A DNA stretch of 64,000 bases from the NCBI RefSeq assembly GCF_031760065.1, contig NZ_CP134500.1, forward strand, positions 4,092,001 through 4,156,000, written 5' to 3'. Both the position numbers and the translations under genes were made by a program. Under the pieces are notes generated by a model. It saw nothing but the letters and a program-made list of their open reading frames with translations, was not told the origin of the DNA and made no database searches. Numbering within the stretch: position 1 is the stretch's first letter; the number at the start of each line of letters is the position of its first letter. The DNA comes from Streptomyces durocortorensis (GTDB lineage: Bacteria > Actinomycetota > Actinomycetes > Streptomycetales > Streptomycetaceae). Positions 34,346-43,340 of the stretch are shown here, one piece after another.

Positions 34346-35197
34346 CTATCGCAAGCGGCTGACATAGGCGGGTGCGAGGGTGCGAATGCGCTGCTCCGGT
34401 ACGTCTCCGCTCAAGGCGCGGACAGCCATGTCGACGCCGGGGGTGGCGGCGGCGCCGAAGAGGGCGTGAAGCTTTTCGAGGCCCTCTGTCGCCGTGTTGC
34501 CGATCCGGGCGTCTTTCTGGAGTTCGACGAACCGGGAGGCGATGTGACGGGGTGAGGCGGTCATCATGATGCGCAGCACGTCACCGGCGTCTTTGTCGGT
34601 CAGCCGGTCGGGGCGTTTGTCCGCCTCGCTCAGACGATCGCTGATCTTGAAGGCTTTGGCGACCAGGAGCGCTGTGGGGCCTGCGACGTTCACGACGATG
34701 CTGCGGGGGTCCTCTGTGTCGAGGCTGGCGACTAGCAGGGGAGAGCGGTCCACCGCGGCGACCTCCAGGCCGTCGATCCACCGTGCGGACATGGTGCCGT
34801 GCGGAGGGACCTTGGCGCTGCGTTTTCCGTTCTTCGGAGAGAGCTGCCGAGGGACGAGCAGGTCCAGTTCGACGGGGACCACCTTGTCTCCGATGGTTTC
34901 GGGGCGCTCCCAGAGTCCGGGCTGATGGTCGTTCTTCAAGCCGAACCCGGCTGCCCGGAGGGATGCGTCCAGGTGCGGGCGGTCGCCCAACAGCATCGGG
35001 TCGATGCTGAGGTCCCCGTCCGAGGTGAAGGGGGCGTTGCTGATCGCCGCGTCGGGAGAGCGGAGGTGGACGGCTTGGGCGCCGACGACGGTCAGTGCTG
35101 GAAGGTGGTCCCGCAGTGCGCTGAGTCCGTCCAGGAGGACACGCCGGGCCACGACCGTGAGCTGACGGGGGTCGACGTCGTCAGGGAACTTGGCCAC
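34346..35197 (-). CDS. Nucleotidyltransferase-like toxin (AbiEii-like)
   Basis: The 283-residue protein resembles nucleotidyltransferases of type IV toxin-antitoxin systems. It has VGAQAVHLRS, then FTSDGDLSIDP (the D-x-D type metal motif), VVPVELDLLVP (third acidic residue), LLVAKAFKISDRL and RPDRLTDKDAGDVLRI (the KDxxD signature common in AbiEii-like proteins). It lies 40 bases downstream of a helix-turn-helix protein of AbiEi character, the usual antitoxin-first order. AbiE systems arrest growth of phage-infected cells by modifying tRNA or other targets. The role is inferred from motif pattern and partner. Confidence 0.75.
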   Translation of the reverse strand: MAKFPDDVDPRQLTVVARRVLLDGLSALRDHLPALTVVGAQAVHLRSPDAAISNAPFTSDGDLSIDPMLLGDRPHLDASLRAAGFGLKNDHQPGLWERPETIGDKVVPVELDLLVPRQLSPKNGKRSAKVPPHGTMSARWIDGLEVAAVDRSPLLVASLDTEDPRSIVVNVAGPTALLVAKAFKISDRLSEADKRPDRLTDKDAGDVLRIMMTASPRHIASRFVELQKDARIGNTATEGLEKLHALFGAAATPGVDMAVRALSGDVPEQRIRTLAPAYVSRLR

Positions 35198-35237
35198 CGT
35201 GCCTCATGCTCTCCGTGAAAGTGCCAGTGGCGCAATC

Positions 35238-36380
35238 CTAGAGCTGAGGCGTTGTCAGCAGGTCGTGAATGCCGGAAATCCGCCAGAGGTCCTGGTGGCC
35301 CTTCATGTACTCGATGACGGCCTCCCCTTCGGCAGGCATGCGGCCCGGCCCGGCCAGGCAGTCCAGGGCGACCTGGCTCAGTGCCACGTGCGGAATGCCC
35401 TCCACGGTCTCGGTGCGTTCGAAGACGGACCGGTCGCGTGCCTGAAGCAGCAGGACGTCCGCGTTCTCGTCGACCGGGAGGAGGCCGAGTTCGTCGCCGA
35501 GGTCGTCTTCGTCCAGGAGGGGGGAGACGTACACCATGAGCTGCCCGCCCGCGGAGAGCGGGGCCACGGTGTGAGCGGCATGGGTGCCGGTGACCGCGAT
35601 CTTGTCGAGCCCCGAAGGCGGGAGGCGCCGGATGCGTTCGACCACGGAGGGGATGCCGTTCGGCGCCAGCAGGCCGACGTACGAGCCCTTACGGAGAAGC
35701 GTCTCTCGCTCGGCGCGGCTCCGCAGCAGGTTCGGCCAGTCGACGAACGTGATGACTCGCCCGTCCCGGCGGATGAGGAGCTGATCCTCCAGCGCGTCCA
35801 GGAGCCGCGAGACGTAGCCGAGACTCAGCCCCGAGGCTTGGGCGAGCTCGCCCGCGCGGTACGGGGGGTACACGTCCGTGAGGAGTCGTACCAGCCTGCC
35901 CGCTTTCGGTCCGGCCAGTGTGGTCCTGCCCGGCTCCTTGGCCAGCGCCTGTGGGGCCCGGGTGGCCCCTTCGGTGTAGATGACGACGGCAGGCCGGGGG
36001 ATGCGTAGGGACACGTTGCCCATCAGGTCCAGGTAGCTGATGTCGTGTCTGCGCAGAAGCTTCTGGGTCTGGCGCGAGAGCCAGGGAGCCATGACCAGCA
36101 AGGTCGTGTAGTGGTTGAGCTGTTGCAGCAGATCCAGCTTGGTCAGGAGGACCTCTTCCACCATGCGAGGTGACACGCCGGTGAGCTTCACATCGACCAG
36201 AAGCTGCCCGTAGGAACTCTCGCCCTCACCTTGCACGGTCATGATGATGTCGCTGCCACTGCGGTGCGTCTCTTTGCCGTCCGGGCGGCGGTCGATCCGC
36301 CATGAGGGGCCGAGAAGCTCGGCCAGCCGGGCCACACCCTGTTCAAAGAGGGCATCTTGGGTCAGCTCGTCGACCGTCAT
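35238..36380 (-). CDS. AbiEi-like antitoxin/regulator with nuclease-fold N-terminus
   Basis: The protein (380 residues from ATG 36380; 388 from ATG 36404) has an N-terminal region with a restriction-endonuclease-like pattern, GSDIIMTVQGEGESSYGQLL and VDVKLTG (Asp...D-x-K). This is followed by a winged helix-turn-helix (ILTDVYPPYRAGELAQASGL, SLGYVSRLLDALEDQLLIRR) and a C-terminal domain typical of AbiEi-type antitoxins. AbiEi proteins bind inverted repeats in their own promoter and neutralise the NTase toxin. A 22-bp inverted repeat upstream supports autoregulation. Neither candidate ATG has a good ribosome binding site, so a leaderless start is possible. Confidence 0.75.
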   Translation of the reverse strand: MTVDELTQDALFEQGVARLAELLGPSWRIDRRPDGKETHRSGSDIIMTVQGEGESSYGQLLVDVKLTGVSPRMVEEVLLTKLDLLQQLNHYTTLLVMAPWLSRQTQKLLRRHDISYLDLMGNVSLRIPRPAVVIYTEGATRAPQALAKEPGRTTLAGPKAGRLVRLLTDVYPPYRAGELAQASGLSLGYVSRLLDALEDQLLIRRDGRVITFVDWPNLLRSRAERETLLRKGSYVGLLAPNGIPSVVERIRRLPPSGLDKIAVTGTHAAHTVAPLSAGGQLMVYVSPLLDEDDLGDELGLLPVDENADVLLLQARDRSVFERTETVEGIPHVALSQVALDCLAGPGRMPAEGEAVIEYMKGHQDLWRISGIHDLLTTPQL

Positions 36381-36416
36381 GCACTTATAGTCGCATGGCC
36401 GCATGTGCTGCCCCAG

Positions 36417-36479
36417 GAAAACTTGCCTTGATGGCTAAGTTTTCTGTTCGAGGAAAGTTAGTCATCAAGGCAAGTTTTC
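36417..36479. promoter_or_regulatory. Long inverted repeat upstream of the AbiE-like pair
   Basis: GAAAACTTGCCTTGATGGCT (36417 onward, 22 bases) and its reverse complement at 36458-36479 differ at one position, with a 19-base spacer that carries the partial pair TTTTC/GGAAA. The region is much more A/T-rich than its neighbours and lies 37 bases before the antitoxin ATG, as expected for an AbiEi operator. Confidence 0.75.
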
Positions 36480-36639
36480 TCGCACTCCCGGCTTCTGTGC
36501 CTCAGGAAAGTGGGGTGTACGGGCAACTGATCCCTCTCGATCCCGGCTCGTGGGCGTGCATGCGGGTTCCGTGACGCCGATCACTCTCGAATCTTCGTGG
36601 GCGGTGTCGACCGGATGACCTGCGACGGGCGTATACCCG

Positions 36640-37167
36640 GTGAAGCGAAAGACCCGGGAGCGACATTTGACCGTCGAGGAGTTCGAAGAGTTCTACGCCC
36701 AGGCGGTCGCGCGTCTCACGGGCCAGCTGTACGTGATGACCGGCGACCTCCAGGAGGCGCAGGACGTCGTGCAGGAAGCGTTCGTCAAGGCGTGGGTCCG
36801 GCGCGGGCGGCTGGAGCGTGACGGGCAGCCCGAGGCGTGGATCCGTACGGTCGCGTGGCGTCTGGCGGTGAGCCGTTGGCGTTTCCGGCGGCGGTCGGCG
36901 GACGCCTGGGGCCGGGGGAGCGGTGTGCCGGAGCACGTGGCGCCGCCGGACCCGGAGCATGTGGTGCTGGTCGACGCCCTCCGTGAGCTGCCCGCGCAGC
37001 AGCGGCGCACGCTGACCCTGCACTACCTGTGCGACCTCACGGTCGAGCAGATCGCCAGGGAGACCGGGCTTTCCGGCAGCACGATCAAGACGCATCTGGT
37101 TCGCGGACGGGCGGCGCTCGCCGTCCGTTTGCAGGACCCCCGCCTGGAGGAGGCTCCTGATGTCTGA
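36640..37167 (+). CDS. ECF-type RNA polymerase sigma factor
   Basis: The 175-residue SigE-like sigma factor has region 2 (FYAQAVARLTGQLYVMTGDL, EAQDVVQEAFVKAWVR) and region 4 (ALRELPAQQRRTLTLHYLCD, LTVEQIARETGLSGSTIKTH), joined by a short linker. GTG 36640 is the start. The stop overlaps the next gene by 8 bases, so the pair is coupled, the usual layout for a sigma factor with its membrane regulator. Target promoters are not evident, though positive autoregulation from the upstream region is common. Confidence 0.93.
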   Translation: MKRKTRERHLTVEEFEEFYAQAVARLTGQLYVMTGDLQEAQDVVQEAFVKAWVRRGRLERDGQPEAWIRTVAWRLAVSRWRFRRRSADAWGRGSGVPEHVAPPDPEHVVLVDALRELPAQQRRTLTLHYLCDLTVEQIARETGLSGSTIKTHLVRGRAALAVRLQDPRLEEAPDV

Positions 37168-37645
37168 ACCACGGGACCCCGTGGGGGCCGAGGGGTCCGA
37201 AGACCCGTTGCGATCGCTGTTCCGGCAGGCGGGGGACTTCGGGCGGGCTCGCTCCGACGCGGCCCCGGCGTCCGGTATCACCGAGCGCGGCATGCGGGCG
37301 CAGCGACGCCGGATGGCCGCGCTGGCGGTCGGGGTGTGCCTGGTCGTCGGCGGGGGCGGCGCGGCCGCCGCGGGCCTGCTGCCGACGCGGCCCGCCCCGG
37401 TCGCCCCCGCCACGAGCCCGTCGCCCAGCTACCCGTCACCCGTACCGTCCGACCGTCAACCGACCGAGCCGCCACCACCGGTGCCCAGCAATACGGTGCC
37501 GGGGGCGACGACGGGTTCGGAGGGTGGGCCCGCGACGCAGGGGGGCGTGCCGACGACGCGGCCACCTGCGTCGGCTTCGTCGACGTCCACGCCGACGTCG
37601 ACGGGGGAGGCGGCGACGGGGGAGGCAGCGACGCTTCCTCCGTGA
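37160..37645 (+). CDS. Single-pass membrane protein, probable sigma-factor partner
   Basis: The 161-residue protein has a cytoplasmic N-terminus of about 55 residues (DPLRSLFRQAGDFGRARSDA), one membrane helix (MAALAVGVCLVVGGGGAAAAGLL), and a long Pro/Ser/Thr-rich extracellular tail (PATSPSPSYPSPVPSDRQPT...). There is no zinc HxxxCxxC motif, so it is not a classical ZAS anti-sigma factor. Coupling to the ECF gene makes it the likely regulator. The tail could span the cell wall as a sensor stalk. Confidence 0.75.
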   Translation: MSEPRDPVGAEGSEDPLRSLFRQAGDFGRARSDAAPASGITERGMRAQRRRMAALAVGVCLVVGGGGAAAAGLLPTRPAPVAPATSPSPSYPSPVPSDRQPTEPPPPVPSNTVPGATTGSEGGPATQGGVPTTRPPASASSTSTPTSTGEAATGEAATLPP

Positions 37646-37772
37646 CCCCTGTGACCTTCGGGGCCCCGGCGCCCCGTGACCTCTTCCCGTAAGCGCTGAC
37701 CTTCTTCCTTCCTGTGCCCCGGCGGACTCACCGGGCGATCCTGCACGCCGAGGTGCGTCCGAAAGGTGCTCG

Positions 37773-39023
37773 ATGTCCATCCTCTCGCCGGGCCTGCGAC
37801 CTTCCCCTTCCCCTCCCTCTTCCCCTCGCCCTCCCCGTGCGTCCGTTGTGCCGAGCCGACCCCCCTGGACCGACCGATTCCGCAGGCTGTCCGCCCGCCT
37901 GAGCCCGTCCGACCGCAGGGTGCTGTGGTTCTACCTCCTGACCCGAATATCCCTGGGGATCACGGCCCACTTCGCCCGCTGGCTGTTCCCCGCCCGCCCG
38001 GGCGACCGGGAGGCGGCCCCGGTCCTCGCCCCCTTCCAGCAGTGGGACGCGAACCACTACCTCCACATAGCGCGCGACGGCTACTTCCCCTCCGGCGCGG
38101 GCCCCTGGGTGAGCGGCTGGGACAACCGGGAGGCGTTCTTCCCCGGGTACCCGCTGCTCCTGCGTGCCGTGCACACCGTGGTCCCCGACTGGACGGCGGC
38201 CGGGCTGCTGATCTCGTTCGTCGCGGGGGCGGTGGCCGTGCTGGCCCTGGCCCGTATCGCGCGGGCGTACCTGCCGGAGGGCGGGGCCGACCACCGTACG
38301 GTCGTCCTCTTCCTGCTCTCTCCCTGCGCGGTGTTCCTGGCCGCCGGGTACACGGAGGCGCTGTTCCTCGCCTTCGCCCTGCCCGCCTGGCTCGCCGCGC
38401 TGCGGCACCGGTGGGCTCTCGCGGCCGTTCTGGTGGCGCTGGCGACGACCGTGCGCGTCAGCGGCCTGTTCCTCGCCGCCGCCGTCGCCTTGCTCTTCGT
38501 GCTGTCCGCCCGGACTCGCCGGGACTGGCGGGCGGCGGGCTGGACGCTGCTTCCGGCGCTGCCCCCGGCCGCGTACAGCTGGTACCTGTACGCGCACACG
38601 GGCGACTGGATGGCGTGGAAACACGCCCAGGAACGCGGCTGGTACCGGACCTTCCACGCCCCTTGGGAGGCGTGGGCGAACACGTGGCACGCGGCGTTCG
38701 ACGGCGTACACACGACCGGCTACGCGGCGATGTTCCAGGCGGAGTTGGCGGCGATGCTGGTGGGTCTGGCCCTGGTCGCGTTGCTCGTACGGTATCGCCG
38801 CTGGCCGGAGGCGGTGTACGTCGCGCTGAGCCTGTGGGCGCTGGGAACGTCGTACTGGTACACGTCCATCCCCCGCGCGACCCTGCTGTGGTGGCCGTTG
38901 TGGATCGGCCTGGCGTCCCTGAGCCTGCGCCGCCCCTGGTTCAGGACGGCGTACCTGTGCGTGGCCGCCCCGCTGACCACACTGGTCGCGCTGACGTTCC
39001 TCACGGGGCGGTGGGCGGGGTGA
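37773..39023 (+). CDS. Polytopic mannosyltransferase-like (GT-C, PIG-V related)
   Basis: The 416-residue membrane protein has about ten hydrophobic segments and a first extracytoplasmic loop with QQWDANHYLHIARDGYF and NREAFFPGYPLLLRAV, the acidic DAxHY type motif of GT-C enzymes that use polyprenol-phosphate sugars. Related actinobacterial proteins are annotated as mannosyltransferases similar to eukaryotic PIG-V. It probably adds mannose to lipid or wall-linked acceptors outside the cell. The N-terminal 30 residues are Pro/Ser-rich. ATG 37773 was chosen. A link to the sigma pair just upstream (127-base gap) is plausible. Confidence 0.8.
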   Translation: MSILSPGLRPSPSPPSSPRPPRASVVPSRPPWTDRFRRLSARLSPSDRRVLWFYLLTRISLGITAHFARWLFPARPGDREAAPVLAPFQQWDANHYLHIARDGYFPSGAGPWVSGWDNREAFFPGYPLLLRAVHTVVPDWTAAGLLISFVAGAVAVLALARIARAYLPEGGADHRTVVLFLLSPCAVFLAAGYTEALFLAFALPAWLAALRHRWALAAVLVALATTVRVSGLFLAAAVALLFVLSARTRRDWRAAGWTLLPALPPAAYSWYLYAHTGDWMAWKHAQERGWYRTFHAPWEAWANTWHAAFDGVHTTGYAAMFQAELAAMLVGLALVALLVRYRRWPEAVYVALSLWALGTSYWYTSIPRATLLWWPLWIGLASLSLRRPWFRTAYLCVAAPLTTLVALTFLTGRWAG

Positions 39024-39055
39024 GCCACCGGGTGTTCGTTTCGAGCCCTCATCGC

Positions 39056-39089
39056 GCAGCGGACCGCATCGTGCAGCGGACCGCATCGT
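39056..39089 (+). repeat. Two exact 17-bp tandem repeats
   Basis: GCAGCGGACCGCATCGT occurs at 39056-39072 and 39073-39089, followed by a partial third copy GTAGCGG. Non-coding, between the mannosyltransferase and a convergent gene. Confidence 0.8.
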
Positions 39090-39236
39090 GTAGCGGCCCG
39101 CTGAACGCGGACCGTCGGCGCCTATGCCCGGGCCCGGCCCGGCCAGGCGCACGCGGTCGCCGCGCGACCGACTGACCGTCGACGGCAGGCGCGCCTTGTA
39201 GCGGTCCTGTGCGACTCCGCGTGGTCCTGCGCGGCC

Positions 39237-39692
39237 CTACGGTGCCCGGTCCATCGGGTCGTCGGCCGCCTCGCCATCGCGCAACGCCTTGTCGGCTGCC
39301 CGCCATCCCGCGCGTACATGGGCCCAGGGCAGGGAGTCGACTTCGTGCAGTCGCGAGTGCCGAAGAACCGCGCGGAGGGCGATCAGCCCGGGGCCGGCAT
39401 CGGCGCGGACGGGAACTCCGGCGTTGAGCTCCTCCGTAGAAGGGAGGGGCGGTCGGTCGAAGACGACTTCGTTCCGGGCCGCTCCGATCAGCCACAGAAG
39501 AATCCCGTCGCTCACCGCCTGCGCGCACTCCGCGTCGATGTCCTCGGGCCCGAGCGGATTGACGAACGCGAATCCGAGGCGCCCGTCCGGCAGGGGCTCG
39601 AAGTCGACGGTGAACCAGGCGAACCCGCCCATGCAGCTCGGCCGGGTGTAGCGGACATGGACGTCGCGGCGGGCTTCGGCGGGGAATCTCAT
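39237..39692 (-). CDS. Hypothetical protein
   Basis: The 151-residue soluble protein contains VHVRYTRPSCMGGFAWFTVD, GRLGFAFVNPLGPEDIDAEC and AQAVSDGILLWLIG. The middle part faintly recalls domain IV of elongation-factor-G-like proteins, but I cannot assign a function. ATG 39692 and high third-position GC support coding. It lies 34 bases upstream of nothing on its own strand and is transcribed in the same direction as, and upstream-independent of, the glucosidase operon. Confidence 0.65.
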   Translation of the reverse strand: MRFPAEARRDVHVRYTRPSCMGGFAWFTVDFEPLPDGRLGFAFVNPLGPEDIDAECAQAVSDGILLWLIGAARNEVVFDRPPLPSTEELNAGVPVRADAGPGLIALRAVLRHSRLHEVDSLPWAHVRAGWRAADKALRDGEAADDPMDRAP

Positions 39693-39726
39693 GCCACTCA
39701 GCCTTCCACCAGCCCCCGCCCGGCAG

Positions 39727-41142
39727 TTACCCCCGTTCCAGCCCGCCCCGCGCGATCACCTCCGCGTACCATCGCGCGCTGTCCTTCGCCGTGCGGCGCT
39801 GGGAGGCGAAGTCGACGTGGACGATGCCGAAGCGCTTGCTGTAGCCATACGCCCACTCGAAGTTGTCCAGCAGCGACCAGAGGAAGTACCCGCGTACGTC
39901 CACCCCGTCCGCGATCGCCCGGTGCACCGCCGTCAGATGCGCCTCCAGATACGCCACCCGCTCCGGGTCGTGGACCCGGCCTTCCGGGTCGGCGTAGTCG
40001 TCGTACGCGGCGCCGTTCTCCGTCACCAGGAGCGGCAGGTCCGGGAGTTCGTCGCGGAGGCGGGTCAGGAGCTCGTGCAGGCCGTTCGCGTCCACCGGCC
40101 AGTCCATCGCGGTGCGGGGGCCGGGGGCCGGGGTGAACGCCACATGTTCCTCCGCGCCCGCCCAGGGAGAGGGAGACTCCGACCGCCCCGCCGAAACCAC
40201 GCTCGGGGAGTAGTAGTTGATGCCCAGCGAGTCGACCGGGGTCGACGTGACCTCCAGGTCCCCGTCCCGTACGAACGACCAGTCCGTCACCGCCGCCGTG
40301 TCCTCCACCAGGTCCTGCGGCAGCCGCCCGTGGAACACCGGCTCCAGGAAGATCCGGTTCGCCACCGCGTCGATCCGGCGCACCGCGTCCCGGTCCGCCT
40401 CCGTGTCCGTCAGCGGACGCAGGGCGTGGAGGTTCAGGGTCAACGAGATCTCGGCCGTCGCCGGGAGGCGGTCGCGCAGGACCCTCGCGCCCGCGCCGTG
40501 CGCCAGGTTCAGGTGATGGGCGGCGCGCAGGGCCGCGAGGTCGCTGGTCCGGCCGGGGGCGTGGACCCCGTTCCCGTACCCGAGAAACGCCGCGCACCAG
40601 GGCTCGTTGAGCGTCGTCCAGGTCGTCACCCGGTCGCCCAGCGCCCCCGCCACCAGACCCGCGTACTCCGCGAACCGGTGCGCCGTGTCCCGCTCCGGCC
40701 AGCCGCCCGCGTCCTCCAGCTCCTGCGGCAGGTCCCAGTGGTAGAGCGTGGCCACCGGTCTGATCCCGGCCGCCAGCAGCTCGTCCACCAGGCGGCGGTA
40801 GAAGTCCAGGCCGCGTTCCACCGCCGGGCCCCGGCCGGTCGGCTGGACGCGGGGCCAGGAGACGGAGAACCGGTAGTCCGTGACGCCGAGTTCCTTCATC
40901 AGCCGTACGTCGTCCGGCATCCGGTGCAGATGGTCGGCGGCCGTGTCGCCGGTGTCGCCGTTGCGCACCTTGCCGGGCGTCCGGCTGAACGTGTCCCAGA
41001 TGGACGGCGTACGGCCGCCCTCCGTGGCACCGCCCTCGATCTGGTAGGCGGCGGTGGCCGTCCCCCAGCGGAATGCGGTGGGGAAGCGGAGTCCCGCGGC
41101 GTCATGCGTGGCGGTCGCCGGGCGGGCATCGACAGCGGTCAT
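39727..41142 (-). CDS. GH1 beta-glucosidase
   Basis: The 471-residue (beta/alpha)8 enzyme has the GH1 acid/base in [15 protein letters not shown], the nucleophile in [14 protein letters not shown], plus [20 protein letters not shown] at the N-terminus and [20 protein letters not shown] near the end. It lacks a signal peptide, so it hydrolyses imported disaccharides inside the cell. It is last in an operon with a binding protein and two permeases, the order seen in cebEFG-bglC. With a secreted GH81 enzyme under the same operator type, laminaribiose or laminari-oligomers are the probable substrates, though cellobiose is possible. Confidence 0.94.
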   Translation of the reverse strand: MTAVDARPATATHDAAGLRFPTAFRWGTATAAYQIEGGATEGGRTPSIWDTFSRTPGKVRNGDTGDTAADHLHRMPDDVRLMKELGVTDYRFSVSWPRVQPTGRGPAVERGLDFYRRLVDELLAAGIRPVATLYHWDLPQELEDAGGWPERDTAHRFAEYAGLVAGALGDRVTTWTTLNEPWCAAFLGYGNGVHAPGRTSDLAALRAAHHLNLAHGAGARVLRDRLPATAEISLTLNLHALRPLTDTEADRDAVRRIDAVANRIFLEPVFHGRLPQDLVEDTAAVTDWSFVRDGDLEVTSTPVDSLGINYYSPSVVSAGRSESPSPWAGAEEHVAFTPAPGPRTAMDWPVDANGLHELLTRLRDELPDLPLLVTENGAAYDDYADPEGRVHDPERVAYLEAHLTAVHRAIADGVDVRGYFLWSLLDNFEWAYGYSKRFGIVHVDFASQRRTAKDSARWYAEVIARGGLERG

Positions 41143-41156
41143 GAGACTGACACTCC

Positions 41157-41243
41157 AGAGGTGAGGGGGGAGGGAGGTGAGGAAGTGGAGATGGGGACAG
41201 AGGGGAGGGAGGGGAAGGGGAGGTGGGGGCGGGGACGGGGCGG
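41157..41243 (+). other. G-rich intergenic tract 1
   Basis: The plus strand carries a near-unbroken run of G3-G6 clusters (GGGGGGAGGGAGG ... GGGGGCGGGGACGGGG), so the transcribed mRNA is C-rich. It separates the distal permease from the glucosidase. Quadruplex formation in the template strand is possible. Confidence 0.6.
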
Positions 41244-41281
41244 CGCGTCCTGCCTGCGGACTTGGGCGGGCGCCGCCCCCG

Positions 41282-42208
41282 TCAGCCCTTCACCGCGCCC
41301 TGCATGATCCCGCCCACGATCTGTCGGCCCAGCAGGCCGAACACCAGCAGCACCGGCAGCGTGCCCAGCAGCGTGCCTGCCATGATCACCGACTGGTCGT
41401 TGACGTAACCGCCGCCGAGCTGCCGCAGCGCGACCTGCACCGTCGGCTCCTGTGAGGACAGCGCGATGATCGGCCAGAAGAAGTCGTTCCACGCCGTCAT
41501 GAACGTGAGCATCCCGAGCACCGCCATCCCCGGCCGCGCGATCGGGATCACGATCGACCAGAAGATCCGGGCCGTCGAGGCTCCGTCCACCCGCGCTGCC
41601 TCGATCAGCTCGTCCGGCAGCGACTGCACCAGGTACTGGCGCATGAAGAAGACCCCGAACGCCGAGACCAGGCCCGGCAGGATCACCGCCTGGAGCTGGT
41701 TCACCCACTCCAGCTTCGCGATCAGCATGAAGAGGGGGATCACGCCCAGCTGCGGCGGGATCATCATCGTCCCGATCGTCAGCGTCAGCAGCGCGCCCCG
41801 GCCCTTGAACTTCAGCTTGGCGAAGGCGAATCCGGCCAGTGTGCAGCACAGCACCGTGCCGATGGTGATCGAACTCGACACGATCAGCGAGTTCAGCAGC
41901 GCCTTGCCGATGTCCGCCTCTTCGAGGACCTGCTCGAAGTTCCTGATCAGGTTCGGGCCGGGCAGCAGGCTCGGCGGCACCTTCGCCATGTCGGCGTTGG
42001 AGCGGCTGGCCGTGACGATCGTCCAGTAGAAGGGGAACGCCGAGATCAGGAGGGCGAAGCCGAGGATGAGGTAGGAGAGCCAGCCGCCCTTCATCGTGCG
42101 GCCCGCGCCTCCCTTACGTCCCCGCCTGCGTCCCCGCCCACCGGGCGGCGGGTCCTGCGGCGGGCGGCCCGCTTCCGGGGCGGTCGGCGGTGCGGCGAGC
42201 GCGGTCAT
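41282..42208 (-). CDS. Sugar ABC transporter permease (second subunit)
   Basis: The 308-residue inner-membrane protein has six helices and the MalG-type EAA loop [20 protein letters not shown] followed by [12 protein letters not shown], which docks to the ATPase. The N-terminal 35 residues are Pro/Arg/Gly-rich and cytoplasmic. ATG 42208 overlaps the stop of the first permease by 4 bases. No ATPase gene is in the operon; Streptomyces sugar importers of this class share MsiK. Length and motifs match CebG-type permeases. Confidence 0.93.
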   Translation of the reverse strand: MTALAAPPTAPEAGRPPQDPPPGGRGRRRGRKGGAGRTMKGGWLSYLILGFALLISAFPFYWTIVTASRSNADMAKVPPSLLPGPNLIRNFEQVLEEADIGKALLNSLIVSSSITIGTVLCCTLAGFAFAKLKFKGRGALLTLTIGTMMIPPQLGVIPLFMLIAKLEWVNQLQAVILPGLVSAFGVFFMRQYLVQSLPDELIEAARVDGASTARIFWSIVIPIARPGMAVLGMLTFMTAWNDFFWPIIALSSQEPTVQVALRQLGGGYVNDQSVIMAGTLLGTLPVLLVFGLLGRQIVGGIMQGAVKG

Positions 42209-43185
42209 CGGCCGGCCTCCTTGCGTGCGCGGCGGCGCGCGATCAGGGCGTTGGCCCCGACGAGCACCACGATCAGGACGAACATCACCCAGGCGATGGC
42301 CGCGGCCCGGCCCAGGTGGAAGAAGCCCCAGCCCTGTTCGTACATGTACAGGCCGAGCGTCTGGTACTGGTGGGAGATCCCGCCCGAGATCGACCCCTCG
42401 AACAGCAGCGGCTCACCGAAGAGCTGAGTGGCCCCGATCGTGGAGATGATCACGGTGAAGATGATCGTGGGGCGGAGGCCGGGAAGCGTTACGTGGATGA
42501 ACTGGCGCCAGCGCGAGGCCCCGTCCATCTCCGCCGCCTCGTACAGCTCGTGCGGGATCGACTGCATGCCCGCCAGGTAGATCAGCGCGTTGTACCCCGT
42601 CCACCGCCAGACCACGATGCTGGACACCGCGATCTGCGAGGCGACCGTGCCCGTCTGCCAGTCCACCGGGTCGAGGCCGACCAGCCCGATCGCGTAGTTG
42701 ATCAGCCCGAAGTCCCTGCCGAAGAGCTGCGCGAAGACGAGTGTGGCGGCGGCGACGGACGTCGCGTACGGGAGCAGGATCGCGGTCCTGATGAACGTCC
42801 GGCCGCGGAGTTTGTAGTTGAGCAGGTGGGCCAGACCCAGCGCCATCGCCAGCTGCGGGACCGTCGACAGCACGCCGATGGTGAATGTGTTGCGCAGCGA
42901 GATCCAGAAGTACTCGTCGGTGAACAGCGCCGTGTAGTTGGCGATCCCCCGCCACTCCATCTCGCCGCTCGTCTGGAGCTCGACCCGGTAGAGGGAGACG
43001 AACGCGGTGTAGAGGAGGGGGAAGAGCCCGAAAGCGAGGAACAGGGTGAAGAAGGGGGCGATGTAGGCGTACGGGGATGCCTTGCGCCAGGTACGCCGGA
43101 GCGTGGCGGCCCGTCCGTCGTCGGGACCGGGCCCGGTTCCGGCGGGGCTGGGGGGCCCGGCCTTCGCGGTGGCGGTGAGGGACAC
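42205..43185 (-). CDS. Sugar ABC transporter permease (first subunit)
   Basis: The 326-residue MalF-type permease has the EAA loop ELYEAAEMDGASRWRQFIHV followed by TLPGLRPTIIF, and six membrane helices beginning YAYIAPFFTLFLAFGLFPLL. The start is GTG 43185 (VSLTATAKAG), which puts about 45 cytoplasmic residues before helix 1. A longer frame extends upstream into the G-rich spacer but is not coding in character. Coupled to the second permease. Confidence 0.93.
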   Translation of the reverse strand: MSLTATAKAGPPSPAGTGPGPDDGRAATLRRTWRKASPYAYIAPFFTLFLAFGLFPLLYTAFVSLYRVELQTSGEMEWRGIANYTALFTDEYFWISLRNTFTIGVLSTVPQLAMALGLAHLLNYKLRGRTFIRTAILLPYATSVAAATLVFAQLFGRDFGLINYAIGLVGLDPVDWQTGTVASQIAVSSIVVWRWTGYNALIYLAGMQSIPHELYEAAEMDGASRWRQFIHVTLPGLRPTIIFTVIISTIGATQLFGEPLLFEGSISGGISHQYQTLGLYMYEQGWGFFHLGRAAAIAWVMFVLIVVLVGANALIARRRARKEAGR

Positions 43186-43198
43186 GGTGCGGCCCTTC

Positions 43199-43259
43199 GG
43201 GGTCGGGAGGGGAGGAAGAGGAAGGGTGAGGGGGAGGGGGAGGGGCGACGAGTTACGGG
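43199..43259 (+). other. G-rich intergenic tract 2
   Basis: A second G-cluster run (GGGGTCGGGAGGGGAGG ... GGGGGAGGGGGAGGGG) lies between the binding-protein and first permease genes of the same operon. Similar composition to tract 1 suggests a shared role or mutational origin. Confidence 0.6.
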
Positions 43260-43340
43260 GGTGGGGCCGGGCCACCGTGGTGCGCACCGGGTGGACCGGC
43301 CCCAGGGAGGAGGGAAGAGGAGGGGCAGCGCGTCTCGGCG

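Noticed and set aside
41157..41243. Mobile-element end or origin
   Set aside because: No terminal inverted repeats, transposase or DnaA boxes nearby; it is simply a G-rich tract. I found no insertion sequence, tRNA or rRNA gene in the window.
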